A DNA stretch of 64,000 nt from an uncultured Gammaproteobacteria bacterium. GTDB taxonomy: Bacteria > Pseudomonadota > Gammaproteobacteria > Steroidobacterales > UBA11654. The position numbers were made by a program, and so were the translations under genes. The stretch covers positions 128,168-192,167 of the forward strand of contig CACDKD010000003.1 in NCBI GenBank assembly GCA_902553145.1, written 5' to 3'. The notes under the pieces are model-generated. The model saw only the letters and a list, made by a program, of their open reading frames with translations. It did no database searches and was not told the origin of the DNA. Shown piece by piece: positions 44,404 to 52,881 of the stretch; positions within the stretch are counted from its first letter, which is position 1, and every line of letters begins with the position of its first letter.

Positions 44404-45023
44404 AGTTAAAATTATTTATATCCATGGTGTTTATGATTCAATTTTCAGCATGTGGCGTATTTGAGACGCAACTTAATGATTCAATTCAAGTCAATAATCA
44501 AGGAATCGAAAGCCGAATTGAAACCCTGGAAAATGAGATTGATAAACTCAAGAAAGAACTAGATCAGGGCACTTTGATAAAGCATGATTTAAACCCAAGT
44601 ATCCCAAAAGAAAAATCAGATCTTAGGGTTCAATATGATAACTCAGAGAATGAAAAAAAAGAGTTTGAGTCATCATTTGAATTGCTAAGAAAAGGTGATT
44701 ATGTCTCCGCAGAGATTGCGCTAAGGGAACATATAAATAGTTTTCCAAATGGACCCTATACTGATGATGCAAAATTCTGGCTCGCAGAATCACTATTTTC
44801 TCAGAATAAATTCAATGAAGCTTTAGAAATATTTAATCAAATAATCAATCAATACCCTGATTCTGAAAAAATGATGGAGTCGATACTAAAATCTGGATTT
44901 TCTCATCAAGCATTAGGAAATCTATCAGCTGCAGAGTATATATTTCAAAGAGTAATCAGAGACTATCCCAATTCTTCAGCTTCCAGTCTAGCAGAGGAAA
45001 GATTGAATAAAATGAGAGAGTAG
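44400..45023 (+). CDS. CpoB/YbgF-like lipoprotein with coiled coil and TPR
   Basis: 207 residues. A lipoprotein signal ends in FSAC (Cys18). The mature N-terminus is a coiled coil (ESRIETLENEIDKLKKELD), followed by a low-complexity linker and three TPR-like repeats (FELLRKGDYVSAE, AKFWLAESLFSQNKFNEAL, MMESILKSGFSHQALGNLS). This is the architecture of CpoB/YbgF, normally encoded after pal, except that YbgF is a periplasmic rather than lipidated protein in E. coli. Here it is fused into the lptFG transcript by ATGA overlap. A link to LPS export or to cell-wall/outer-membrane coordination is inference. Confidence 0.75.
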   Translation: MKLKLFISMVFMIQFSACGVFETQLNDSIQVNNQGIESRIETLENEIDKLKKELDQGTLIKHDLNPSIPKEKSDLRVQYDNSENEKKEFESSFELLRKGDYVSAEIALREHINSFPNGPYTDDAKFWLAESLFSQNKFNEALEIFNQIINQYPDSEKMMESILKSGFSHQALGNLSAAEYIFQRVIRDYPNSSASSLAEERLNKMRE

Positions 45024-45102
45024 AATCGCTCTGGTAATTAGAAAGAATCTCTGTTTTATTTGGAATACCTAATGTATCATTCACCTGATTTTTAATTGCC
45101 AT

Positions 45103-45178
45103 GGGCCGTTAGCTCAGTTGGTAGAGCAGCTGGCTTTTAACCAGTTGGTCGAAGGTTCGAATCCTTCACGGCCCACCA
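45103..45178 (+). tRNA. tRNA-Lys (anticodon UUU)
   Basis: A 76-base cloverleaf: acceptor stem GGGCCGT/ACGGCCC, D arm GCTC...GAGC, anticodon arm GCTGG-CTTTTAA-CCAGT with anticodon TTT, five-base variable loop TGGTC, T arm GAAGG-TTCGAAT-CCTTC, discriminator A and an encoded CCA. Confidence 0.97.
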
Positions 45179-45185
45179 CTAAATA

Positions 45186-45281
45186 ATGAAAAAGAAGATA
45201 AGAAAGTATTGGATTGTATCATCAAGTTTATCCCTTGTTTTTTTTCTATTACTCATGATGATTTTATACTTTACTCTATAA
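45186..45281 (+). CDS. Possible 31-residue single-helix membrane protein
   Basis: An ATG eight bases after the tRNA-Lys encodes MKKKIRKYW then one hydrophobic helix (IVSSSLSLVFFLLLMMILYF) and stops nine bases before the O-methyltransferase start. The positive-inside start and clean helix look like a real micro-protein. No ribosome-binding site is evident, so the call is tentative. Confidence 0.35.
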   Translation: MKKKIRKYWIVSSSLSLVFFLLLMMILYFTL

Positions 45282-45290
45282 GGCAGAACA

Positions 45291-45956
45291 TTGAGCAAGA
45301 AAACAATTCAACTTGATGACGATTTATATCAGTATTTATTGGATGTCTCCTTAAGAGAGCATGAAGTTCTCAAAAGCTTGAGAGATGAAACCTTAAATCT
45401 CTCGGGATCACAAATGCAAATATCACCTGATCAAGGACAATTTATGGCATTTTTGGTTAGAGCGATCAGAGCAAATAAAATTCTGGAAATAGGGACATAC
45501 ACCGGATACAGCGCTTTGGCTTGTGCTCTAGCAATGAATAATGGCCGTTTGATTACGATAGACCGCGATCCGGTGATGACTGAAGTGGCAAAAAAGTATT
45601 GGAAGATGGCAAAAGTAGATCATCTTATAGATCTCATGCTCGATGATGCCATGAATACACTTAATCATCTTCTTTCTATAAATGAGAATTTAGAGTCGTT
45701 CGATATGGTTTTTATTGATGCTGATAAAAGAAACTATCGGGCTTACTATGAACTATGTCTGGATCTTATCAGCAAAGATGGTGTCATTTTATTTGATAAT
45801 GTATTGTGGAGTGGGGATGTAGCTGATCCAAGTAATCAAGAGAGAGATACAATAGCTTTGAGAGAGTTAAATCAATTTTTATTGAATGATGATCGTGTGA
45901 ATATCACCATGATTCCAGTTGGCGATGGCATTACAATGGTGCAAAGGAGGCAATAA
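45291..45956 (+). CDS. SAM-dependent O-methyltransferase (class I, CCoAOMT/COMT-like)
   Basis: 221 residues from a TTG. The Methyltransf_3 motifs are in order: QGQFMAFLVRAIRANKILEIG then TYTGYSALACALA (SAM site), TIDRDPVM, FDMVFIDADKRNYRAYYE (metal-site aspartate) and GVILFDNVLWSGDVADPS. These enzymes methylate catechol-type hydroxyls using Mg2+. The substrate is unknown. The stop is directly followed by the DUF2237 gene. Confidence 0.88.
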   Translation: MSKKTIQLDDDLYQYLLDVSLREHEVLKSLRDETLNLSGSQMQISPDQGQFMAFLVRAIRANKILEIGTYTGYSALACALAMNNGRLITIDRDPVMTEVAKKYWKMAKVDHLIDLMLDDAMNTLNHLLSINENLESFDMVFIDADKRNYRAYYELCLDLISKDGVILFDNVLWSGDVADPSNQERDTIALRELNQFLLNDDRVNITMIPVGDGITMVQRRQ

Positions 45957-46328
45957 ATGGAAGAGTCTTTAAATGTTTTTGATGAACCTTTGGGCGATTG
46001 CAGTCTAAATCCTTTGACTGGTTTTTACAGGAACGGTTGTTGCGATACTTCTGATCAGGATGCAGGCAGTCATACAGTATGTTGCATAATGACCACTGAA
46101 TTCTTAGATTTCAGTAAGTCTGTGGGTAATGATTTATCTTCTCCGATGCCCGAGGCGGGTTTTGAAGGGCTAAATTCAGGAGATCAATGGTGTCTTTGTG
46201 CACCAAGATGGCAACAAGCTTTTGAGGCAAATGCTGCACCCAAAGTTCTACTCTCATCAACACACCGTGGGGCACTCGAATATTGTCGATTGGATGATTT
46301 GAAAAAATTTGCAGTTGATCTTAACTGA
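45957..46328 (+). CDS. DUF2237 family protein
   Basis: 123 residues beginning immediately after the methyltransferase stop. NVFDEPLGDCSLNPLTGFYR followed by NGCCDT is the defining opening of DUF2237, followed by GSHTVCCIMTTEFL, GDQWCLCAPRW and a terminal THRGALEYC motif. Six conserved cysteines suggest metal or redox chemistry, but no function is established. It often accompanies small methyltransferase or photolyase genes. Confidence 0.85.
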   Translation: MEESLNVFDEPLGDCSLNPLTGFYRNGCCDTSDQDAGSHTVCCIMTTEFLDFSKSVGNDLSSPMPEAGFEGLNSGDQWCLCAPRWQQAFEANAAPKVLLSSTHRGALEYCRLDDLKKFAVDLN

Positions 46329-46372
46329 GAAAAATAGTTAATTATCAATATCGGAATTACTATTTTGCACAT

Positions 46373-46957
46373 ATGAATACAGAAACTACAAACCATGATC
46401 CAAATAGATTTTTTTGGTATGGAATTTTTATAGCCATCACAATTGTCTCAGCATTGCCACTTTTTGGAGCAAGACTGAGTAATCTTGGTATTAATTATCT
46501 TCTGCTTCTTTTTATACATGAGTTTGCTGCCTTCCTTTTCTTTGGACACACCTTTTTTTCCAATATTTGGGCGATGCAAATCAGATTCAATCAATCTAAA
46601 GAGGCTGGAATATGGGCAAGAGGATTCCTAAGAAAACTCGCAATGAGTGTGACACTAACCACCTCAATTATTATTCCTATATCTGGATTAATGTTGATTG
46701 AATCATGGGGCGGTCTGCATGGAGCTCCATGGGCTTGGAATGCATATTTAGCTTTCTGGCTGATGGCGGCTATTAGCATCACGCCAGACATGATTCGCTA
46801 CGGACGAAACAGAAATGCAGATGACCCAAAACACGGCATGATCAGTGGAGCAATTCGAGGAAATCTTGCTCTCGTTCTCACTGTTTACATCATTTGCTGC
46901 ATGGTCTTGAAGATCTCATGGATCACACCATTTTCAAAATTAGCTTATTTCACCTAG
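46373..46957 (+). CDS. Predicted DUF2269-like integral membrane protein
   Basis: 194 residues with five to six helices: FFWYGIFIAITIVSALPLFG, LLLLFIHEFAAFLFFGHTF, LAMSVTLTTSIIIPISGLML, AYLAFWLMAAISITP and LALVLTVYIICCMV. Histidines in helix 2 (HEF, GHT) resemble the DUF2269/PuuD-like group and could bind heme or metal. No clear name can be given. It converges on the 2OG oxygenase gene with three bases between. Confidence 0.6.
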   Translation: MNTETTNHDPNRFFWYGIFIAITIVSALPLFGARLSNLGINYLLLLFIHEFAAFLFFGHTFFSNIWAMQIRFNQSKEAGIWARGFLRKLAMSVTLTTSIIIPISGLMLIESWGGLHGAPWAWNAYLAFWLMAAISITPDMIRYGRNRNADDPKHGMISGAIRGNLALVLTVYIICCMVLKISWITPFSKLAYFT

Positions 46958-46960
46958 AAA

Positions 46961-47914
46961 TCAGCTATTTTCCATTGCATCGGTGTTTGCGGCAGCCTCA
47001 GCAAGACCATCTTTTATGTTTTTTTGCTGAGAAATTGGATCGTATTTTGGCCCAATACCTGGCTCGATAAACTGCTCTAATGGTTCAACTACATGATGTC
47101 CGTCAATAGCACAAAATCTGGTAATTGAGTAACGTTCCCATTTTGTTGGAGGAACTCTATGGGGAGTCGCTTTAATCAGTCCGTTTGTAATGACTTCAGT
47201 CATGTCACCGATCATCAGAATTACTTCGTAACGGTCTGAATCAACATGCGTCCATTCACCATCAGGATTTTTAAGTTCTGAACCTTTCTCTGATTGCGTC
47301 AGCAATGTAAAAACTTCATAGTCTGTGTGTGCACTGATGCCAAAAAGATTTTCTTCTGGCTCTTCCTTAATCTCCGGATAAAAAATAAGACGCATTGTGG
47401 AAGGAGATTTTTCAGTCATTCGGTCCGTTATGAAACCTTTTTTGATATCAAGCATTTCTTCAATCGTTGAACCGATGACTTTTTCTAGAGTGGAGAAATC
47501 TAGATAATAATCATAAACAGCTTTTTGAAATTCCGGCATCTCTGGCGGCCATAAGTTTGGGCCATAGTTCTCAAATTCTTCATCCACTTCTTCAACTTCA
47601 TAACACATGTCAAATGCAGAACACGTGGCTTTGGTTCCTGGGGAATATGCTGGCTCTTCACCGCATGGTGACCATCCTCGTCCAAAATGTGCATGCCTGT
47701 AATGCGTTGCTTGTTTTCTATCGTCTGAATCATCCATATTGTGAAAAAGCTTCGATTGAGCATACGCTCTATCAATGACTTCATCGGGTATGCTGTGATT
47801 CACAAGCAGGCAGAAACTGTCGGAAATTAATGCCTCTTTAAATTTCTCCAACTCAGTTTTGCGATCATCTGGATTTGTTCGGTCAGTCAGTTTTTTAACG
47901 TCAATTTTTTTCAT
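46961..47914 (-). CDS. 2-oxoglutarate/Fe(II) oxygenase of the isopenicillin N synthase family
   Basis: 317 residues. The N-terminal DIOX_N part has SFCLLVNHSIPDEVIDRAY. The iron triad is H196-x-D198 in AHTDYEVFTLL and H252 in TPHRVPP, with R261-x-S263 for 2-oxoglutarate. The conserved HRV and RYS spacing is normal. These enzymes hydroxylate, desaturate or cyclise small molecules. No biosynthetic partner genes are adjacent, so the substrate is unknown. Confidence 0.87.
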   Translation of the reverse strand: MKKIDVKKLTDRTNPDDRKTELEKFKEALISDSFCLLVNHSIPDEVIDRAYAQSKLFHNMDDSDDRKQATHYRHAHFGRGWSPCGEEPAYSPGTKATCSAFDMCYEVEEVDEEFENYGPNLWPPEMPEFQKAVYDYYLDFSTLEKVIGSTIEEMLDIKKGFITDRMTEKSPSTMRLIFYPEIKEEPEENLFGISAHTDYEVFTLLTQSEKGSELKNPDGEWTHVDSDRYEVILMIGDMTEVITNGLIKATPHRVPPTKWERYSITRFCAIDGHHVVEPLEQFIEPGIGPKYDPISQQKNIKDGLAEAAANTDAMENS

Positions 47915-48001
47915 GGGATTTATTAGAAAATATCTATCGATAATTACAAGTAATGATCATATTATAAAATGAATCCAACAGACAACATGATTTGCATAAT
48001 T

Positions 48002-48307
48002 ATGGATAAAAGAATTACTGCTATAAAAGAGCGCCTAGAGAGTGAAATTAATTCGATTTCATTGGACATCGAGGATCAGGGATATATGCACAAAGGACAC
48101 ACCGCTCACACAGAAGGGAAAATGCATATTTGGGTTGAAATTGTTAGTGATGACTTTATCGATATGAATCCCATTCAGAGACACCAATTGATCTATAATA
48201 TTCTGAGCGAGGAACTGGAGGGTGATCTGCATGCACTATCACTTAATTTAATGACATCCAATGAACTTGATAAAAGCCACAACCATGCCGGAGAAAAAAA
48301 TGACTGA
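48002..48307 (+). CDS. bolA: BolA family protein
   Basis: 101 residues from the ATG at 48002, which matches the family start (KRITAIKERLESEI); an upstream in-frame ATG at 47969 would add eleven residues. GHTAHTEGKMHIWVEIVSDDF with RHQLIYNILSEEL and a terminal LHALSLNLMT are the class II KH-like BolA fold. BolA partners CGFS glutaredoxins in iron-sulfur trafficking; grxD lies 28 kb away in this window. It overlaps the LLM oxidoreductase gene by eight bases. Confidence 0.88.
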   Translation: MDKRITAIKERLESEINSISLDIEDQGYMHKGHTAHTEGKMHIWVEIVSDDFIDMNPIQRHQLIYNILSEELEGDLHALSLNLMTSNELDKSHNHAGEKND

Positions 48308-49328
48308 AATAGGCGTAGTTATGGAGCCTGTACCTAAGTGCTCTGCTGAAATGGCAATTAGGATCGAGGACATGGGGTTCGATTCAATACTTTGTCCGGA
48401 TACACAAAATTTATCGGCAGATCCTTATGGGCAATTGTCTTTGATGGCTGATCGCACAAAAAAAATTAAATTGGGAACGGGAGTTACTCATCCGGTCACA
48501 AGAGCTTCAGCGGTTACAGCATCCGCAATGGCAAGTTTGCAAGAAGAGTCTGGTGGTAGAGCAATCTGTGGAATCGGAAGAGGGGATTCCTCAGCTGCAC
48601 ACATTGGTAAACGGCAAGCTACAACAAAAGAATTACGGGATTGCATTCAAACCATTCAATCTTACTTTAGAGGCGAATCCATCGATGTGGGAACCATGCA
48701 ATCGCCCATCCGCTGGATTGATCCAGATCTTATCCCCCCTGTTCCTATGGATGTAGCATGTACGGGGCCAAAAACAATTCAAATGGCTTGTGAAGTTTCA
48801 GAAAGGGTTTCTTTTGCCGTTGGCAGTGCTCATGAAAGAGTTTCCTGGGCTATGAATACTGCGCTTGAGCACATAGAGAAGATAGGTAGAGAAAGAGATG
48901 AAATTAAAATTGGAGCCTATATTAATCTCATATGTGATCCCAATGAAGAAAAAGCGATAGGTATGGCAAGAATGCTTGCAGGTCTTGTTGCTCATTTTAC
49001 AGCCATGAAAAATGCACCAATTGATCATCTTCCTCCGTCTCTCCAAAAAATTTCAAATTCTTTGCAAACTGAATACGATATGAAAAATCATTCAAGCGAG
49101 AAAGGTTCTCATCTTGAGTTGATTGATGATGATTTTATTGACTGGTTTACGATCTCTGGATCCTCTGAAAAATGCATTGATCGCTTGTCAGCCCTCATAG
49201 ATCTTGGATTGGATCATATTTATTTGTTAGGCGGTTCTCCAATAGCGGAGCCTAGAGAGTCTCGTTTGAGAGCTATGGTAGATCAGACTGAGATTTTTGC
49301 TAATGAGGTTCTACCTCATTTCAGGTAA
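48300..49328 (+). CDS. LLM-class flavin/F420-dependent oxidoreductase
   Basis: 342 residues from ATG 48300, which is preceded by GGAG at a good distance. The bacterial-luciferase-like barrel shows MGFDSILCPDTQNLSAD, IKLGTGVTHPVTRASA, GIGRGDSSAAHIGK and a C-terminal GLDHIYLLGGSP. These resemble the methylenetetrahydromethanopterin reductase-like LLM group. Cofactor (FMN or F420) and substrate cannot be set from the sequence. It converges on the TonB receptor gene. Confidence 0.85.
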   Translation: MTEIGVVMEPVPKCSAEMAIRIEDMGFDSILCPDTQNLSADPYGQLSLMADRTKKIKLGTGVTHPVTRASAVTASAMASLQEESGGRAICGIGRGDSSAAHIGKRQATTKELRDCIQTIQSYFRGESIDVGTMQSPIRWIDPDLIPPVPMDVACTGPKTIQMACEVSERVSFAVGSAHERVSWAMNTALEHIEKIGRERDEIKIGAYINLICDPNEEKAIGMARMLAGLVAHFTAMKNAPIDHLPPSLQKISNSLQTEYDMKNHSSEKGSHLELIDDDFIDWFTISGSSEKCIDRLSALIDLGLDHIYLLGGSPIAEPRESRLRAMVDQTEIFANEVLPHFR

Positions 49329-49329
49329 T

Positions 49330-51939
49330 CTAAAATTCATAATCGATTGAGAGATTTAACAATCTTCCTCTGGGATCATGTAATCTCGTGTCAAAACTAA
49401 AGTCGGGTGCATCATAGACCAGAGGTGCTGATTCATCGAAGGCATTGATTAGATGTAGACCCAGTTCAACTGATTGACCATTGATAGAAATATCTTTTGT
49501 AAACCCTAGATCAAAGATTAAAAAAGAATCTATGTTATTTGTATAACCATTGTTCACTGCCGACTCAGGAAGCGGCCTTTGGTTTTCATATGAATCCAAG
49601 TATCTCGCATTAATAGAATAACGAATATCTCCAATCCTCAGTCCCATCAAAGCATTTAGTCTAAGGCGTGGCAGAGAATGAGTATGCGCATTGTAATTAA
49701 ACCTTCCAACTCGATTTATCATCTGCGTAGAGTGACCAGCATCATCCTCATCGTCATGCTCGGGTGTGAGGTATTCTAATAAATGCGTGGCATTGATTCC
49801 TAGATCGAAAATTTGCCCACTTTTAAATACTTTTCTGTAATCAACAGACAAATCAAGGCCTTTTACGATTGTCTTCTCTTCATTGAAAAATGTCGTTTTT
49901 ACAGCAACGATATCACCGAATTCATTTCTTTGAATTGCTGAGCTACTCGGATTATCAAGAATTTTTGTTTGGGCATCCTCAAGTTCAAGACGATCTTTAT
50001 AGTCAATTTTCCAGAAATCCACTGAAATTGAAGCATTCTCATTCAGTGACCATGAGAGTCCAAGATTTGTGTTAGTTGAACTCGCAGGCTTCAATTCTGA
50101 ATTTCCAAGCTGTATCACTCTCACAAACAAAGAGCTGGTTTGCTCAACCCCATTAATGACATCTCTGACGCCACCTAGGGCAATCTCTGAGCTAAATAAT
50201 TGCGCCATTGACGGCGTTGAAAAAGATGTACCGATTGAACCTCTTAATTTTAGATTCTCAATTGGTTTGTAATTCAATGTTAGCTTGGGATCCAAAGATG
50301 ATTCGTCATCAACCTTTTCAAATCTTGATGCAAAAAGCATGTCAACCCTGTCGGAGAAAATCCTTTCAAATTCAAAAAATATTGCCTCTTTGTCCCGTTT
50401 GGCAAAAGTATTTCTTCCTCCGCCCAGAAAAAGCAAATCCGCACTTTTAATGAGGTCTCCATCGGCATTAAACTCTGCACGAGATAGTTCATTATAAGAG
50501 ACATCCAGAGACTCCTCGCTGATTTGTATGCCCATGGCAAGATTATTTGTTCCCAATTTTGTTCTGAGTATTGCATCTATTGATGTTAGCTCACCAATCT
50601 TCAAGCTTTGTTCAGATCCTTTGATGTATTCGATCAAACTTGATGAATTAAGAAGGGGGTTAAATAGATTCCATGTTTCGTTGCCATTGGCTCCGCCCTT
50701 ACCAGCAATGGCCAATTCCATTCTGGAGTTGATTGTATCCGGTCTATTATGGAAATTTTTATGCTTACTTTTTGTGACAGATAATTCTAGTTTTGATTGA
50801 TTGTCTAATTCTATATTGACAGATCCGCTCAAGTGATATTGATCGATGTCTTTTGGAGATATTGGGGATGGAAATGCAGACCCCAGAGGCCTCCCATACC
50901 ATGTAACTGGGACACTGAAAGGACTGCCTCCTTGTCCCGGCAAGATTTTTCTAGACATGAAGGATAATGCCGGATAAGAGGGCGATTGAGGGTTATCGTT
51001 TACATCGATACTGGCGTTAATATATTTAATATTAAAGCTTAAATTATCAATGTCTTTTTTATAACTGAGATAGAATTTTTCATGATCTTCATCATTGACG
51101 ATATTGAATCGAGTGCCATAAAGAAACTTACAAAATGGACCTTGAATTACACCTCCGTTTTCAAGACAGTTAGGGTCAGCAACCCAGTCTCCTTTGGAAT
51201 ATGAACCTGTGTAGTCTCCGGACAACACGGTATCAGACTCTGAAACTTTAAACGTATTTCCAAGCGTGCTTAAGCCATTCTCTGCAATCTTAGGTATTTC
51301 AATTGATGGCAAGGCACTCCTTTTGAGGACATTTGCAGCAATGACAAGGTTTGAATCATTAATTCTTCTTCCATAGATGATTCCAAAAACATTATCTGTT
51401 TGGTCATAATTCGTTGTTTCTTGCTGGGATAAATTCACCTTGAGTCCTTCGAAGTCATCCACAGTAATAAAATTGATCACACCTGCAACAGCATCACTGC
51501 CATAAAGGGACGTTGCTCCTTCTTTAAAGACTTCAACTCTATTCAAAGCAATCTCAGGAATGATATTGACATCGATGTAACCCTCGCCTTCATGCGATGG
51601 GGTGCCTGCAAATGTTTGCCTTTTTTGGTTAATTAGGACAAGAGTTGATGCGTGATCGAGGCCTCTTAGTGTAATAGATGCCATGCCTTGGTCAACACCA
51701 TCAAGTGTATTTGATTGAAAATGAGCTCCCGCAGCGCTGGCTAAGTATTTACTGATTTCTCCAACTGTGCTGACATTTAAATTTTTGAAATCAGTTTGAT
51801 CGATGATTTCAGTTCCGATGTCGTTTGCTCTCGATCCAATGTAGCTGCCGGTGACCTTGATTTCTTCGATTTCTTCAGCATCCGCTGCAGAAAATAAGCT
51901 GAAGAGGATTAAGAATAATAGTTTAGATTTGATATTCAT
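49330..51939 (-). CDS. TonB-dependent outer-membrane receptor
   Basis: 869 residues. Signal peptide ending near SAADA|EEI, then a TonB-box-like EEIKVTGS, a plug domain (STVGEISKYL, QGMASITLRGLDHASTLVLI, RVEVFKEGATSLYGSDAVAGVINF) and a 22-strand barrel ending in the required aromatic (SIDYEF). Receptors of this kind import siderophores, vitamin B12, carbohydrates or proteins by proton-motive force through TonB. The substrate is not evident. Its promoter region carries a palindrome (see the operator entry). Confidence 0.93.
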   Translation of the reverse strand: MNIKSKLLFLILFSLFSAADAEEIEEIKVTGSYIGSRANDIGTEIIDQTDFKNLNVSTVGEISKYLASAAGAHFQSNTLDGVDQGMASITLRGLDHASTLVLINQKRQTFAGTPSHEGEGYIDVNIIPEIALNRVEVFKEGATSLYGSDAVAGVINFITVDDFEGLKVNLSQQETTNYDQTDNVFGIIYGRRINDSNLVIAANVLKRSALPSIEIPKIAENGLSTLGNTFKVSESDTVLSGDYTGSYSKGDWVADPNCLENGGVIQGPFCKFLYGTRFNIVNDEDHEKFYLSYKKDIDNLSFNIKYINASIDVNDNPQSPSYPALSFMSRKILPGQGGSPFSVPVTWYGRPLGSAFPSPISPKDIDQYHLSGSVNIELDNQSKLELSVTKSKHKNFHNRPDTINSRMELAIAGKGGANGNETWNLFNPLLNSSSLIEYIKGSEQSLKIGELTSIDAILRTKLGTNNLAMGIQISEESLDVSYNELSRAEFNADGDLIKSADLLFLGGGRNTFAKRDKEAIFFEFERIFSDRVDMLFASRFEKVDDESSLDPKLTLNYKPIENLKLRGSIGTSFSTPSMAQLFSSEIALGGVRDVINGVEQTSSLFVRVIQLGNSELKPASSTNTNLGLSWSLNENASISVDFWKIDYKDRLELEDAQTKILDNPSSSAIQRNEFGDIVAVKTTFFNEEKTIVKGLDLSVDYRKVFKSGQIFDLGINATHLLEYLTPEHDDEDDAGHSTQMINRVGRFNYNAHTHSLPRLRLNALMGLRIGDIRYSINARYLDSYENQRPLPESAVNNGYTNNIDSFLIFDLGFTKDISINGQSVELGLHLINAFDESAPLVYDAPDFSFDTRLHDPRGRLLNLSIDYEF

Positions 51940-51967
51940 TATCTTTGTCTTGTATAAAACGCGATTT

Positions 51968-51995
51968 ATTATAGTCTATGATTCTTGAAATCATA
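51968..51995 (-). promoter_or_regulatory. TonB-receptor promoter -10 with adjoining operator-like palindrome
   Basis: On the minus strand a perfect TATAAT (51968-51973) lies 29 bases before the receptor start. Directly upstream, in the spacer and -35 region, is the inverted repeat TATGATT-N5-AATCATA (51977-51995). A repressor there would block the receptor promoter and could also affect the divergent NmrA-like gene. It does not match the Fur consensus closely. Confidence 0.45.
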
Positions 51996-52014
51996 AATTC
52001 TGGATTAAAAAAAT

Positions 52015-52881
52015 ATGAAAAAATATTCAACTTTCATCCTTTTGTTCGCATGCATACTTTTCATTAAGTCGTCTCCTATTTTTTCAGCTGATAAGTTATT
52101 GGTTGGTGTTCTCGGTGCGTCAGGCAGAACAGGCGTTCACATCATCGATGAGCTCAAACAAAGAGATGTCGATATAAGAGCCTTTTCAAGAAGAATTGAA
52201 GGAATTGATGATTCAGCTTCTGAGAGTTGGGTCTTCGCAGATGTCATGGATGAGGAAAGCTTAAATGAAGCATTCAAAGACGTGGATATCATTATTTCTG
52301 CAATTGGTGCTGTCGGTGGAGATACTTCTGAAACTGTAGATTATTATGGGACGATCAATATCGTTGCATCGGCTAAGAAGAATAAGGTAAAGCAAATCAT
52401 CTACATGTCATCAATTGGCGCTGGTGGAGCTGAAAATATTTCCACGGTGATTTTAAATCTTCTAGCTGACAAAACCATGAAATGGAAGGCACTTGCAGAA
52501 GAAGAGATTCGCAATAGCGGGATTCCATTTACAATTGTTCGACCCGGAGGGCTTGTCGGCGAGCCATCATCTCAAGGTATAAAATTTTCTCAAGGCGATA
52601 AATTGTTGGGATGGATACCGAGAGAAGATGTTGCAGCCGTTCTGGTTGAGTCAATTTTTAAAGATGGCGCTAAAAATAAGACATTTGAGGTCATTAATGA
52701 TGAGTCGCTTCCAGTTGATGCGTGGCGAAATGAGTTTGATTCTCTTGAGCCAAATCAATTTGGCGTGATTGCAAGCGGTGAATTACCAACTAGATATTGG
52801 TTAACGCCATTGTTGGTTTTGATTGCAATTATCTATTTGATCAGGAGAAGAAGAGCCAGGAAGTTAAACCACTCCCTCTGA
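52015..52881 (+). CDS. NmrA/SDR-like NAD(P)-binding protein with signal peptide and C-terminal anchor
   Basis: 288 residues. Residues 1-25 look like a Sec signal peptide (FILLFACILFIKSSPIFSA). Then a Rossmann fold begins with GVLGASGRTGVHII, IIISAIGAVGG, IIYMSSIGAGG and FTIVRPGGLVGEP, as in NAD(P)-binding NmrA-like SDRs. A C-terminal helix (WLTPLLVLIAIIYLI) ends in RRRRARKLN, a stop-transfer signal. The topology predicts a periplasmic nucleotide-binding domain, which is odd because NAD(P) is cytoplasmic. A bound quinone or nucleotide cofactor carried through Tat is not supported by a twin-arginine motif. It overlaps the CoA-transferase gene end by 18 bases. Confidence 0.75.
   Translation: MKKYSTFILLFACILFIKSSPIFSADKLLVGVLGASGRTGVHIIDELKQRDVDIRAFSRRIEGIDDSASESWVFADVMDEESLNEAFKDVDIIISAIGAVGGDTSETVDYYGTINIVASAKKNKVKQIIYMSSIGAGGAENISTVILNLLADKTMKWKALAEEEIRNSGIPFTIVRPGGLVGEPSSQGIKFSQGDKLLGWIPREDVAAVLVESIFKDGAKNKTFEVINDESLPVDAWRNEFDSLEPNQFGVIASGELPTRYWLTPLLVLIAIIYLIRRRRARKLNHSL

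Noticed and set aside
45052-45080. Promoter for tRNA-Lys (TGTTTT and TATCAT)
   Set aside because: Both elements match consensus too poorly to list as a feature.
51977-51995. Fur box upstream of the TonB receptor
   Set aside because: The palindrome has 7-base arms and a 5-base centre and does not match the GATAAT-type hexamer repeats of Fur, so only a generic operator is claimed.
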